Both the position numbers and the translations under genes were made by a program. A stretch of 56,719 nt of DNA, taken from NCBI RefSeq assembly GCF_014836325.1, contig NZ_JACSQZ010000017.1, forward strand, positions 1 through 56,719, in the 5' to 3' direction. The notes under the pieces are model-generated. The model worked only from the letters and a program-made list of their open reading frames with translations, did no database searches and was not told where the DNA came from. Numbering within the stretch: position 1 is the first letter of the stretch; every line of letters starts with the position of its first letter. Of the stretch, positions 45,336 through 55,710 are shown piece after piece. This DNA comes from Clostridium gallinarum (GTDB lineage Bacteria; Bacillota; Clostridia; Clostridiales; Clostridiaceae).

Positions 45336-46667
45336 ATGATAAAATATTCAAAGGAAAACATTTTAAATTTAGTAGAAGAAAATGGTGTTAAATTTATAAG
45401 ATTGCAATTTACTGATATATTTGGGGCTTTAAAGAATGTTGCAATCACCGATAAGCAATTAAAAAAAGCTTTAAGCAATGAAATAATGTTTGATGGATCT
45501 TCAATATCAGGATTTGTAAGAATTGAAGAATCTGATATGTATTTAAGACCAAATTTAGATAGCTTTGTTATTTTTCCTTGGAGACCTCAACAAGGAAAAG
45601 TTGCTAGATTAATTTGTGATATTTATAGACCAGAAGGAACTCCCTTCGAAGGAGATCCAAGAAATATATTAAAAAGAGTTTTAAAAGAGGCAGAGGATTT
45701 AGGGTATTCTATGAATGTAGGACCTGAGTGTGAATTTTTCTTATTAAGCACAGATGAATATGGACAACCTTTATTAAAAACTCAAGATAATGCTGGATAC
45801 TTTGATTTAAGTCCTGTTGATGCAGGTGAAAATATTAGAAGAGATATTGCATTAGTATTAGAAGATATGGGGTTTGAAATTGAAGCTTCTCATCATGAAG
45901 TTGCAGCTGGACAAAATGAAATAGATTTTAAATATGAGAATGCTTTAACAACAGCTGACAATATAATGACTTTTAAACTAGTTGTAAAATCGATAGCTCA
46001 AAGACATGGAGTTTATGCTACTTTTATGCCAAAACCATTCTTCGGAATAAATGGCTCAGGAATGCATATAAATATGTCTTTAAGTAAAGATGGAAAAAAT
46101 GCATTTGTAGATGAAAATGATATATTAGGATTAAGTAAAACTGCATATAGTTTTATAGCTGGTTTAATTAAAAATATAAAAGGAATATCAGCTATAACAA
46201 ATCCATTAGTTAATTCATATAAAAGATTAGTTCCTGGATATGAAGCTCCTGTTTATATAGCATGGTCTGCTAAAAATAGAAGTCCTTTAATTAGAGTTCC
46301 AGCTACAAGGGGAAATGGAACAAGAGTTGAACTTAGATGCCCAGATCCAAGTGCAAATCCATATTTAGTTTTAGCATGTTTACTAGCTGCTGGATTAGAT
46401 GGTATAAAAAATAATTTAGTTCCACCTGAAAGTGTAGAAAAGAATATATTTAAAATGACCCTTGAAGAAAGAGAAAGTGAATCGATTGATAGTTTACCTG
46501 GAAGTTTAGAGGAGGCTATAAAATATATGGAAGAAAGTGAATTAGTAAAGAGAACTTTAGGGGAACACACTTTTAATAATTATATTAAAGCTAAAAAAGC
46601 TGAATGGGATGATTATAGAAGTAAAGTTCATAAATGGGAAATAGATAATTATTTAAATCAATTCTAA
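45336..46667 (+). CDS. glnA: Glutamine synthetase type I
   Basis: A 443-residue GS-I-alpha type enzyme, without the adenylylation region of GS-I-beta. Motifs include [36 protein letters not shown], the [12 protein letters not shown] region and the [12 protein letters not shown] metal site. It makes glutamine from glutamate, ammonia and ATP. The longer frame from 45300 lies in the attenuator; ATG 45336 follows GGGGGAG. It starts the glnA-ANTAR-gltB-gltD-asnA cluster. Confidence 0.97.
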   Translation: MIKYSKENILNLVEENGVKFIRLQFTDIFGALKNVAITDKQLKKALSNEIMFDGSSISGFVRIEESDMYLRPNLDSFVIFPWRPQQGKVARLICDIYRPEGTPFEGDPRNILKRVLKEAEDLGYSMNVGPECEFFLLSTDEYGQPLLKTQDNAGYFDLSPVDAGENIRRDIALVLEDMGFEIEASHHEVAAGQNEIDFKYENALTTADNIMTFKLVVKSIAQRHGVYATFMPKPFFGINGSGMHINMSLSKDGKNAFVDENDILGLSKTAYSFIAGLIKNIKGISAITNPLVNSYKRLVPGYEAPVYIAWSAKNRSPLIRVPATRGNGTRVELRCPDPSANPYLVLACLLAAGLDGIKNNLVPPESVEKNIFKMTLEERESESIDSLPGSLEEAIKYMEESELVKRTLGEHTFNNYIKAKKAEWDDYRSKVHKWEIDNYLNQF

Positions 46668-46692
46668 CTTTACTTGTAAGGGAGCAATTAAG

Positions 46693-47256
46693 ATGGCAAT
46701 AGATGTTATTATTGCACTAAATAATGAAGACATAGCTCAAAAGATAAAAATTATTGTAGTATCAAATGGATTTAATGTAGTAACGATGTGCACCTACGGT
46801 AGTGAACTTATAAGAGCCATAAAGCAATTTTCTCCCTCTATAGTCATTAGTGGATATAAGTTTAAGGATATGAACTTGATTAATATTTATGAAAGTGTTA
46901 GAGATGGATGTGGCTTTCTTGCTATAGTAAATGAACCATATAAATCATTTATTCAAGAAGCCACAGATATATACTGCATATCAAGTCCAGTTAATGCTTC
47001 TTTGTTAATAAATTCACTAGAGATTATATATCAAAGTGAAAAACGCGTAAAAAAACTAAAAGAAAAGGTCTTATCATTAGAAAGTAAAATTAATGATAGA
47101 ATTCTTATAGAAAAAGCTAAAGGTATAATAATGAATAAATTTCTGTTGTCAGAAGAGGAAGCTTATAAATATATACAAAAAAGTTGTATGAATCATGGTA
47201 TTAAAATTATAGATTTTTCAAAAAAACTAATAAATGAAAAAGAGAGCTTATTTTAA
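46693..47256 (+). CDS. ANTAR-domain RNA-binding regulator with degenerate receiver
   Basis: A 187-residue protein. Residues about 3-110 have a response-regulator-like fold, but the usual phosphoacceptor strand reads IVISGYKFKDM with Gly where Asp is expected, so it is probably not phosphorylated. A coiled-coil linker (115-135) leads to an ANTAR domain (about 135-187: RILIEKAKGIIMNKFLLSEE, Y-x-Y-I-x-K-S). ANTAR proteins bind tandem hexaloop hairpins and prevent termination. Its place right after glnA and the ANTAR-type hairpin before glnA suggest that it controls this cluster in response to nitrogen, perhaps by contact with glutamine synthetase. Confidence 0.87.
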   Translation: MAIDVIIALNNEDIAQKIKIIVVSNGFNVVTMCTYGSELIRAIKQFSPSIVISGYKFKDMNLINIYESVRDGCGFLAIVNEPYKSFIQEATDIYCISSPVNASLLINSLEIIYQSEKRVKKLKEKVLSLESKINDRILIEKAKGIIMNKFLLSEEEAYKYIQKSCMNHGIKIIDFSKKLINEKESLF

Positions 47257-47337
47257 TAAGTTGTATTAGCAACTCATTAAAATGCATTCTTTATAGAATT
47301 TAAAGAGTATCTCTATTTTTATGAAGGGGGAATATTT

Positions 47338-50300
47338 ATGCATAATGATATAGGACTATATAGAAGCTCTTTTGAACATGATGCTTGTGGAATTGGAGCC
47401 ATAGTAAATATAGATGGAATAAGAACTCATAAATCTATAGAAGATGCTCTTAATATATTAATTAATTTAGAGCATAGGGGTGGAACTGGAGCAGATGGAA
47501 AAACAGGAGATGGTTCTGGAATACTATTTCAAATACCACATAGATTTTTTAAGGAAGAAGCACAAAAATTAGGAGTTATTCTTCCTAAAGAAGGAAATTA
47601 TGCTGTAGGAATGTTTTTCTTACCAGAAAATAATATAGAAAAACAACTTTGTGTAAATATATTTAAAAAGTTATGCAAAGAAGAAGAATTAAAAATTTTA
47701 GCTTGGAGAGCAGTTCCTATTAATAAATCAGTTTTAGGTGATTTTGCTACTAAATCAATACCTTGTTTTAAGCAAGTAATTATAGAAAGACCATCCAATA
47801 TTTCTGATATAAAAGATTTTGAAAGAAAGTTATATGTAATAAGAAGGAGGTTTGAAAAGGAGTTACTTACTGAAAAAGCATATATAGCTTCCCTTTCTTC
47901 TAAGACTATAGTATATAAGGGCTTATTATTAGCTAGTCAACTAAAAAATTTCTATATAGATTTATCTAATGCTATGGTGGAGTCAGCAATAACTATGGTA
48001 CATTCAAGATATAGCACAAATACAGTTCCTAGTTGGAAAAGAGCTCATCCTAATAGATATATTATTCATAACGGAGAAATTAACACTTTAAGAGGAAATA
48101 TTAATAGTTTGATGGCTATGGAAGGAAATTTATATTCAAATGTTTTTAAAAATCAATTAAAAAAGGTATTACCTATAATTAATACTGAAGGATCTGATTC
48201 TGCAATTTTAGATAATACTTTAGAATTTTTAATTATGAATGGAAAAAGTATTGAAGAAGCAATTATGATTTTAATTCCTGAACCATTTGAAAAAAATCCT
48301 TATATATCAAAAGAGGAAAAGGCTTATTTTGAATATAATTCAACTTTAATGGATCCTTGGGATGGTCCTGCTGCTATAGTTTTTACTGATGGAAATGTAA
48401 TGGGAGCAACCTTAGATAGAAATGGATTAAGACCTGCGCGATATTATATAACTAAAGATAATAATTTAATATTATCTTCTGAAGTTGGTGCTTTAGATAT
48501 AAAAAATGATGAGATAACATATAAAGGAAGACTAACACCTGGCAAAATATTATTAGTTGATACTATTAATAAAAAACTTAAAAGTAATGAAGAGGTAAAA
48601 AAAGAGTATTACCTAAAAAATGATTATTTATTATGGATTAAAGAAAATATTTTAAATATAGAAAACTTACCTTTGCAGTCAAATCTTAAAAATAATAACT
48701 TAGATAAAAATAAATTACTTCAAATATTTAATTACTCATATGAAGATCTTAAAAATACTATATTACCAATGTGTGAAACTGGAGAAGAACCATTAAGTTC
48801 AATGGGAATAGATACTCCATTAGCAATATTATCAAAAGAAGCTCAACTACTTTTTAATTATTTTAAGCAGTTATTTGCTCAAGTTACTAATCCCCCGATA
48901 GATGCTATTCGAGAAGAAATTGTTATTTCAACAACAACTTATATAGGATCCACTGGAAACATTTTAGGTAAATTAAATGAAAATAAACCTAAAATTAAAT
49001 TAAATTCACCAATTATAACAAATGAAGATTTAGAAAGAATAAGAAGTATAAAAAATTCTAATTTTAAAGTAAAAACTATATTTATTTCTTATGGAAAAAT
49101 AAATGATGAATATGATTTAGAATTTGCAATTGATTCTATTTGCGTAGAAGTTGAACTAGCAATTAGCAATGGATTTAATCTTATTATATTAAGTGATAGA
49201 AATGTTACTGAAAAAATAATACCTATTCCATCACTATTAGCAGTATCAGCTGTTAATCATTATTTAATTAAGAAAGGATTAAGAAAAAAAATAGATTTAA
49301 TTCTTGAAAGTGGAGAACCAAGAGAAGTTCATCATTTTTCAACTTTAATAGGTTTTGGAGCATCAGCAATAAACCCTTATTTAGCATATGAATCAGTTAA
49401 TAAGTTAATTGATGATAATTTATTAAAAAACAGTTATGAGGAATCAATAAAGAAATATAACAAGGCTATATTAAAAGGATTAGTTAAGATAATTTCTAAA
49501 ATGGGAATTTCGACAATTCAATCTTATAGAGGGTCTCAAATCTTTGAAGCTGTTGGAATAAATACTCACGTTATAAATAAATATTTTACTAATACTATAA
49601 GTAGAATCGAAGGAATATCACTAAAAGAAATTCAAGACGAGGTTTTAAAAAGATATAGAAGCATTAACGAAATATCATTAGATTCTATTGGAAGAGATAG
49701 ATATAGATCAAATAAAGAAGAGCATCTGTATAATCCATTAAGCATATATAAATTGCAACAAGCAACTAAAAATGAAAATTATGAAACTTTCAAAGAGTTT
49801 ACTGAATTAATAGATAATGATGAAAGTTTTATTACTTTAAGGAGTTTATTAGATTTTAAATTTTTAAGTGATCCTATTCCTATGGAAGAAGTAGAAAGTG
49901 TTGGATCTATAGTGAAGAGATTTAAAACTGGAGCAATGTCATATGGATCAATTTCAAAGGAAGCTCATGAAACTTTAGCAATTGCAATGAATAGAATTGG
50001 TGGTAAATCTAATACTGGTGAAGGTGGCGAAGAAAGAGAGAGATTTATACTTAGCTCTAATGGAGATTCAAAAAAATCTGCTATAAAACAAATAGCCTCA
50101 GGAAGATTTGGAGTAACATCTGAGTATTTAGTAAATGCTACTGAATTACAGATAAAAATGGCACAAGGTGCAAAACCAGGTGAAGGAGGACAACTTCCAG
50201 GAAGTAAGGTTTATCCATGGATAGCTAAGACTAGAGGCGCTATACCAGGAGTAGGATTAATATCTCCACCACCACACCATGATATATATTCTATTGAGGA

Positions 50301-51876
50301 TTTAGCTCAACTTATTTATGACTTAAAACAATCAAATGAGGAAGCAGATATATCTGTAAAATTAGTTTCAGAAGCCGGAGTAGGAACTATTGCTACTGGA
50401 GTTGCAAAAGCAGGCACTAATGTTATCTTAATATCTGGTCATGATGGTGGCACTGGTGCATCACCTAAAACATCAATTCAAAATGCTGGTTTACCTTGGG
50501 AAATTGGTCTTGCTGAAGCACATCAAACGTTAATATTAAATAATTTAAGGGATAGGGTAAGACTTGAAGTAGATGGAAAATTAATGACAGGTAGGGATGT
50601 AGCTATTGCAGCTTTACTTGGGGCTGAGGAGTTTGGTTTTGCTACAGCACCATTAGTGTCATTAGGTTGTGTAATGATGAGAGTATGTAATCTAGATACA
50701 TGCCCAGTTGGAATTGCAACTCAAAATAAAGAACTTAGAAAAAGATTTAATGGTAAACCTGAATATGTAATTAACTTTATGTATTTTATAGCACAGAATT
50801 TAAGAGAATATATGGCTAAATTAGGTTTTAGAACTTTAGATGAAATGATAGGAAGATTTGATAGGTTAAAAGAAAAAGAAAATAAAAAAGGATTTAAAAG
50901 AAGTAAAGTTGACTTGTCAGCAATATTAATTAATGATTCAAGATTTTTTACATTAAAAAATAAATTTAATAAAGATTATATTAAAGAAAAAGATAAAACA
51001 CTAGATAGATCTCTTATAATTCCTATGGTTGATAAGTATTTTGAAATTAATGAAAATTTATCTATTAATATTGATATTAATAATACAGATAGAGCTTTAG
51101 GAACTCTTCTAGGATCTAAGATTACAGAAAAATTTGGATATAATAAATTAGATGAGGATTCAATTATTTTAAATTGTACTGGTTCTGGTGGAGAAAGTAT
51201 AGGTGCTTTTATTCCAAAAGGTATAACTATTAATATTTATGGTGATTGTAATGATTATCTAGGTAAAGGATTATCTGGTGGAAAAATAGTTGTTAAGAAA
51301 CCTGAAAATTGTTTTTTTAAATCTCAAGATAATATAATAATTGGAAATGTTGCATTATATGGATCAACATCGGGGAAAGTGTTTATTAATGGAATTGCAG
51401 GTGAAAGATTTGCAGTTAGAAATTCTGGAGCAATTGCAGTAGTTGAAGGTGTCGGTGATCATGGTTGTGAATATATGACAGGAGGTACTATTTTAATATT
51501 AGGTGATTTTGGATTAAATTTTGCAGCTGGTATGAGTGGTGGAGTTGCATATGTTTTAGATAAAAATGAGAATCTAAAACATAATTTAAATAAAGAGCTA
51601 GTTGAAATTGAAACTCTAAATAATGAAGATATAAACATTATTAAAGAATTGCTAACTGAGCATGTAGAATTAACTAATTCTTCTTATGGAAATGAAATAT
51701 TAAAAAGCTTTGATAATTATATAAAATACTTCAAAAAAGTAGTTCCAACAGATTATAAAAATATCATAAGCTTGATAAATAAAAATAAAGATAAAGGACT
51801 ATCTGAAGATGAAGCTATATTAGCTACATTTTATGAAAGGAGTGGGATTAAATGGGAAAAGCAACAGGGTTTTTAG
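47338..51876 (+). CDS. gltB: Glutamate synthase large subunit
   Basis: A 1512-residue GOGAT alpha subunit. The glutaminase domain follows a short propeptide with Cys17 (HDACGIG) as the mature N-terminus and nucleophile; the central and FMN domains (about 440-1200) contain PGEGGQLPGSKV and GHDGGTGASP, the 3Fe-4S Cys are in CVMMRVCNLDTCPVG, and the C-terminal GXGXG beta-helix domain runs from about 1230. With GltD it makes two glutamate from glutamine and 2-oxoglutarate. GGGGG ribosome binding site; its end overlaps gltD by 25 bases. Confidence 0.97.
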   Translation: MHNDIGLYRSSFEHDACGIGAIVNIDGIRTHKSIEDALNILINLEHRGGTGADGKTGDGSGILFQIPHRFFKEEAQKLGVILPKEGNYAVGMFFLPENNIEKQLCVNIFKKLCKEEELKILAWRAVPINKSVLGDFATKSIPCFKQVIIERPSNISDIKDFERKLYVIRRRFEKELLTEKAYIASLSSKTIVYKGLLLASQLKNFYIDLSNAMVESAITMVHSRYSTNTVPSWKRAHPNRYIIHNGEINTLRGNINSLMAMEGNLYSNVFKNQLKKVLPIINTEGSDSAILDNTLEFLIMNGKSIEEAIMILIPEPFEKNPYISKEEKAYFEYNSTLMDPWDGPAAIVFTDGNVMGATLDRNGLRPARYYITKDNNLILSSEVGALDIKNDEITYKGRLTPGKILLVDTINKKLKSNEEVKKEYYLKNDYLLWIKENILNIENLPLQSNLKNNNLDKNKLLQIFNYSYEDLKNTILPMCETGEEPLSSMGIDTPLAILSKEAQLLFNYFKQLFAQVTNPPIDAIREEIVISTTTYIGSTGNILGKLNENKPKIKLNSPIITNEDLERIRSIKNSNFKVKTIFISYGKINDEYDLEFAIDSICVEVELAISNGFNLIILSDRNVTEKIIPIPSLLAVSAVNHYLIKKGLRKKIDLILESGEPREVHHFSTLIGFGASAINPYLAYESVNKLIDDNLLKNSYEESIKKYNKAILKGLVKIISKMGISTIQSYRGSQIFEAVGINTHVINKYFTNTISRIEGISLKEIQDEVLKRYRSINEISLDSIGRDRYRSNKEEHLYNPLSIYKLQQATKNENYETFKEFTELIDNDESFITLRSLLDFKFLSDPIPMEEVESVGSIVKRFKTGAMSYGSISKEAHETLAIAMNRIGGKSNTGEGGEERERFILSSNGDSKKSAIKQIASGRFGVTSEYLVNATELQIKMAQGAKPGEGGQLPGSKVYPWIAKTRGAIPGVGLISPPPHHDIYSIEDLAQLIYDLKQSNEEADISVKLVSEAGVGTIATGVAKAGTNVILISGHDGGTGASPKTSIQNAGLPWEIGLAEAHQTLILNNLRDRVRLEVDGKLMTGRDVAIAALLGAEEFGFATAPLVSLGCVMMRVCNLDTCPVGIATQNKELRKRFNGKPEYVINFMYFIAQNLREYMAKLGFRTLDEMIGRFDRLKEKENKKGFKRSKVDLSAILINDSRFFTLKNKFNKDYIKEKDKTLDRSLIIPMVDKYFEINENLSINIDINNTDRALGTLLGSKITEKFGYNKLDEDSIILNCTGSGGESIGAFIPKGITINIYGDCNDYLGKGLSGGKIVVKKPENCFFKSQDNIIIGNVALYGSTSGKVFINGIAGERFAVRNSGAIAVVEGVGDHGCEYMTGGTILILGDFGLNFAAGMSGGVAYVLDKNENLKHNLNKELVEIETLNNEDINIIKELLTEHVELTNSSYGNEILKSFDNYIKYFKKVVPTDYKNIISLINKNKDKGLSEDEAILATFYERSGIKWEKQQGF

Positions 51877-53318
51877 AGTTTGAAAGAAAGTCAGGTGATG
51901 ATAAAACTCCAAAAGAAAGAGTAGAAAATTTTAATGAATTTCACAACTTACTTTCTAAAGAAGAGCAGATTAATCAAGGTGCAAGATGTATGGATTGTGG
52001 AGTTCCATTTTGTCAATCTGGAATAACAATTAAAGGAATGGTTTCAGGATGTCCTTTAAATAATTTAATCCCTGAATTTAATGATTTACTATATAAAGAT
52101 AATTTAATTTTAGCTTTAGATAGATTATTAAAAACTAATCCCTTTCCTGAGTTTACTGGAAGAGTTTGTCCTGCTCCTTGTGAATCAGCATGTACAGTTT
52201 CTATGAATTCTTCAGCTGTTACAATTAAAGAAAATGAAAGATTTATAATTGATTTTGCATTTGAAAATCAATATATTAAATCAAATCCACCAAAAAAGAG
52301 AAAAGACAAAACAATTGCAGTTATAGGCTCTGGACCAGCAGGACTTTCATGTAGTTATTATTTAAACCAATATGGTTATAAAGTTGATGTATTTGAAAGA
52401 GAAGATAGAATTGGTGGCTTACTTACTTATGGTATACCAAATATGAAGTTAGATAAAGCTATTGTTAATAGAAGAATCAACTTTTTAAAGGAAGAAGGAA
52501 TTAATTTTTATACAAATTCTGATGTTTGTATAAATGAAAGTTTAAAAACAAAAGTTTTTACAGAATATGACGCAATAGTTCTTGCTACAGGAGCTAGTAA
52601 GCCTAGAGATTTAAATATTAATGGTAGGAATTCAAAAGGTATTTATTTTGCAGTTGATTTTTTAAAAGAAAACACTAGAAATTTATTAAATAAATATGAA
52701 AATAATATTAATTGTAAAGATAAGAGAGTATTAATTATAGGTGGTGGAGATACTGGAACAGATTGTGTAGCTACATCTATAAGGCAAGGATGTAAATCAG
52801 TTTTACAAATAGAAATAACAAAGCCTCTTCCTAAGGATAGATTATATGATAATCCATGGCCTGAATGGAGAAAATCTTTAAAAGTAGATTATGGACAAGA
52901 AGAAGCAATAGATTTATTTGGAGAGGATCCTAGAAGATATTGTACAAGCGTTAAAGAGTTTTTATATGATGCTTCTGAGAAAGTTACAGGAGCAAAATTA
53001 GTAAAAGTAAATTGGTTTAAAGATAATTTAGGAAACTTAAAATTTAGAGAAGTTGAAAATACTGAAGAGATAATAGATGTAGATATAGTTTTATTAGCAA
53101 TGGGTTTCGTGGGTACAGAAGATTACATTTCTAACTTCTTTAAAGTAGATTTAGATAATAGAAATAATATAGAAGCTGACTATAATAATTTTAAAACTAA
53201 TAGAGAAAAGATTTTTTCTTGTGGAGATGCAAGAAGAGGACAATCTTTAGTTGTTTGGGCAATAAAAGAAGGGTTAGATGCTGCAAAAAGCATTAATGAA
53301 TATTTAAATTTAAAATAA
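51852..53318 (+). CDS. gltD: Glutamate synthase small subunit
   Basis: A 488-residue GOGAT beta subunit. The N-terminal part has two 4Fe-4S Cys groups (CMDCGVPFC, CPLNN, and CPAPCESAC) and the C-terminal part FAD (AVIGSGPAGLSCSYYL) and NAD(P)H (VLIIGGGDTGTDCV) folds. It passes electrons to GltB. The ATG lies inside the last 25 bases of gltB with an AAAGGAG site, a coupling that helps keep subunits balanced. Confidence 0.97.
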   Translation: MGKATGFLEFERKSGDDKTPKERVENFNEFHNLLSKEEQINQGARCMDCGVPFCQSGITIKGMVSGCPLNNLIPEFNDLLYKDNLILALDRLLKTNPFPEFTGRVCPAPCESACTVSMNSSAVTIKENERFIIDFAFENQYIKSNPPKKRKDKTIAVIGSGPAGLSCSYYLNQYGYKVDVFEREDRIGGLLTYGIPNMKLDKAIVNRRINFLKEEGINFYTNSDVCINESLKTKVFTEYDAIVLATGASKPRDLNINGRNSKGIYFAVDFLKENTRNLLNKYENNINCKDKRVLIIGGGDTGTDCVATSIRQGCKSVLQIEITKPLPKDRLYDNPWPEWRKSLKVDYGQEEAIDLFGEDPRRYCTSVKEFLYDASEKVTGAKLVKVNWFKDNLGNLKFREVENTEEIIDVDIVLLAMGFVGTEDYISNFFKVDLDNRNNIEADYNNFKTNREKIFSCGDARRGQSLVVWAIKEGLDAAKSINEYLNLK

Positions 53319-53347
53319 AATCTTATTTATTAGAGGAGGTTTATTTT

Positions 53348-54322
53348 ATGACAAACTCATTAATAAAAACTGAAATTCAAATTAAAGAAATTAAAGATTT
53401 TTTTGAAAAGGCTTTAGCAAGTAAATTAAACTTAACAAGAGTGTCAGCACCTTTATTTCTTAAATGTAATACAGGGCTTAATGATAATTTAAATGGAACT
53501 GAAAGACCTGTTAAATTTGAAATATTAGCAGATAAAATTGAAGCAGAGGTTGTTCAGTCTTTAGCCAAGTGGAAAAGATGGAGTTTAAAAAGATATGGAT
53601 TTAATCCATATACAGGACTTTATACTGATATGAATGCGATAAGAAGAGATGAAGAATTAGATAATATTCATTCAATTTATGTTGACCAGTGGGATTGGGA
53701 AAAGATAATCTTTAAGTCAGATAGAAATAAAGAATATTTAAAGAAAACTGTTAAAGATATTTATGAAGTTTTTAGGGAAACAGAACAATTCGTAAATAGT
53801 AATTTAAATCCAATTTCTTTTAAATTACCTGAAAATATATATTTTATTACAACTCAGGAATTAGAAGATTTATATCCTGAATTAAGTCCAAAAGAAAGAG
53901 AAAATGAAATATGCAAGGATAAAGGTGCAGTATTTTTAATGGAAGTTGGTGATTTACTAAAATCAGGAATTAAACATGATGGAAGAAGTCCAGATTATGA
54001 TGATTGGCATCTTAATGGAGATATTTTAGTATGGTATCCTGTGCTTAATATAGCCTATGAACTATCATCTATGGGTATAAGAGTTGATAAGGAAACTTTA
54101 GAAAAACAATTAGGCAAAAGTAATTGTAAAAATAGAACAAATTTAGAGTTTCATCAAGAAATTTTAAAAGAAAGACTTCCATATACTATAGGTGGAGGTA
54201 TTGGACAATCTCGTATTTGTATGTACTTCCTTAATAAACTTCATATAGGAGAGGTTCAAAGTTCTATATGGGATGAAAAAAATAAGAAATTTTCTTTTAA
54301 AAACAATATAGATTTTCTATAG
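53348..54322 (+). CDS. asnA: Aspartate-ammonia ligase
   Basis: A 324-residue AsnA-type asparagine synthetase with the class II tRNA-synthetase fold. Motifs are RVSAPLFL, NGTERPVKFEI, LAKWKRWSLKRYGF, HDGRSPDYDDW and GGGIGQSRICM. It uses ammonia directly, rather than glutamine, to make asparagine. It follows gltD by 29 bases with GAGGAGG and so belongs to the nitrogen cluster. No Asn T-box is needed because it is inside the operon. Confidence 0.95.
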   Translation: MTNSLIKTEIQIKEIKDFFEKALASKLNLTRVSAPLFLKCNTGLNDNLNGTERPVKFEILADKIEAEVVQSLAKWKRWSLKRYGFNPYTGLYTDMNAIRRDEELDNIHSIYVDQWDWEKIIFKSDRNKEYLKKTVKDIYEVFRETEQFVNSNLNPISFKLPENIYFITTQELEDLYPELSPKERENEICKDKGAVFLMEVGDLLKSGIKHDGRSPDYDDWHLNGDILVWYPVLNIAYELSSMGIRVDKETLEKQLGKSNCKNRTNLEFHQEILKERLPYTIGGGIGQSRICMYFLNKLHIGEVQSSIWDEKNKKFSFKNNIDFL

Positions 54323-54398
54323 AAAAAATTACTTTCTTTATTTATTAGAAAACTTCATATAATAATAATGTGAGTATCTATAAAAGGAGGAGCAAAAG

Positions 54399-54827
54399 AT
54401 GTTTAAAAATTTAACTTTACTTTTAATGATTTCAACAAGTGCAATAACCTCTTCTATTAATATATGTAAATCTGATGATGTTAGATATAAAAATAATGCA
54501 TATAGAGTCTTTAATAACTATTCTATATGCATAAGTAAAGAAGATAAATTTGATGACTTTTGGACTCCTAAAAATGAAAGTTATTTAAATAAAGTTCAAA
54601 ATCAAAAAGTAAAGGCTTTAAAAGAAAAAATTCAAAATGGAGAAAATTTAACAATTACAGAAAAAAATGATTTGAAATTAATTAAATCAGAAGTTATTAA
54701 AATTAAATTGGGTGAAGAGAAGTTTAAAGAATTAGAAAAATTGATTGAAAAAAGAGAAGGTGATGTAGAACTCACTTTACCAGAGAGACAAAGATTATAT
54801 GAATTAAATAAAGAAGCAAGAAATTAA
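54399..54827 (+). CDS. Small secreted helical protein of unknown function
   Basis: A 142-residue protein with an AAAGGAGGAG site. Residues 1-21 are a signal peptide (KNLTLLLMISTSAITSSINI) and the mature part is charged, helical and coiled-coil-like, with repeats of the kind LTITEKNDLKLIK and LTLPERQRLYELNK. No family is recognised. It sits between asnA and pyrE with its own terminator. Its target outside the cell is unknown. Confidence 0.65.
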   Translation: MFKNLTLLLMISTSAITSSINICKSDDVRYKNNAYRVFNNYSICISKEDKFDDFWTPKNESYLNKVQNQKVKALKEKIQNGENLTITEKNDLKLIKSEVIKIKLGEEKFKELEKLIEKREGDVELTLPERQRLYELNKEARN

Positions 54828-54857
54828 TAATTTTATCTAGATATTCATAGTTTGTAG

Positions 54858-54885
54858 AAGCATTAATTTATTTAATGCTTTTTTC
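54858..54885 (+). terminator. Terminator after small secreted protein
   Basis: AAGCATTAA (54858-54866) pairs with TTAATGCTT (54872-54880), followed by T6. Confidence 0.9.
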
Positions 54886-54989
54886 TTTTAAAAAATATTG
54901 GTAATTTTTAATAAGAAATGATAAAATTATTAAGGCGTATATTAAAATTATATATATGCTTAATATTTGTGTTGGAAGGAATGTTTATT

Positions 54990-55673
54990 ATGGAAAGATA
55001 TAAAGAAGAGTTTATTGAATTTATGGTTGAAAGTAATGTTTTAAGATTTGGAGATTTTGTTACTAAAAGCGGAAGAAAAACTCCATTTTTTATAAATACC
55101 GGAAATTATACTACTGGAGAACAATTAAAGAAATTAGGGGAATTTTACGCAAAGGCAATTAATAAACATTTTGGAAAAGACTTTGATGTTTTATTTGGAC
55201 CAGCTTATAAAGGTATTCCTTTAACAGTTACAACAGCTATTTCTCTTAATAATTTATATAATATAGATGTAGAATATTGTTCGAACAGAAAAGAAGTAAA
55301 AGATCACGGTGAAGGTGGAATACTTTTAGGTGGTAGCTTAAAAGATTCATCAAGAGTTGTTATAGTTGAGGATGTTATGACTGCAGGAACATCAATTTAC
55401 GAAACTGCACCTATATTAAAAGCTCAAGGAAATGTAGATATTAAAGGTCTTATAATTTCTGTTGATAGAATGGAAAAAGGTAAAACTGATAGATCAGCTC
55501 AAGAAGAAATTAAAGAAGTATTTGGAATTACTACATATTCAATAGTTACTATGAAAGAAGTTGTAGAATATCTACATAATAGAGAATTAAATGGAAAAAT
55601 ATATATAGATGATGAAATGAAAGCAGCTATAGAAGCGTATTATGATATATATGGTGTAACATATAATAGATAA
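54990..55673 (+). CDS. pyrE: Orotate phosphoribosyltransferase
   Basis: A 227-residue protein. The upstream frame from 54918 adds 24 residues with no family match, so ATG 54990 (GGAAGGA site) is chosen. Motifs are FVTKSGRKTPFFINTGNY, FGPAYKGIPL and the PRPP motif VVIVEDVMTAGTSIYE. It makes OMP from orotate and PRPP in pyrimidine synthesis. It stands apart from the other pyr genes, which are not in this window, and I see no PyrR site immediately upstream. Confidence 0.96.
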   Translation: MERYKEEFIEFMVESNVLRFGDFVTKSGRKTPFFINTGNYTTGEQLKKLGEFYAKAINKHFGKDFDVLFGPAYKGIPLTVTTAISLNNLYNIDVEYCSNRKEVKDHGEGGILLGGSLKDSSRVVIVEDVMTAGTSIYETAPILKAQGNVDIKGLIISVDRMEKGKTDRSAQEEIKEVFGITTYSIVTMKEVVEYLHNRELNGKIYIDDEMKAAIEAYYDIYGVTYNR

Positions 55674-55678
55674 TGATA

Positions 55679-55710
55679 AAGGCTAGTATTTTATGGTACT
55701 AGCCTTTTTT
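55679..55710. terminator. Terminator between pyrE and hydrolase
   Basis: AAGGCTAGTA (55679-55688) pairs with TACTAGCCTT (55697-55706) with T6 on the plus side. The stop codon of the minus-strand hydrolase lies within the right arm, so both genes share it. Confidence 0.9.
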
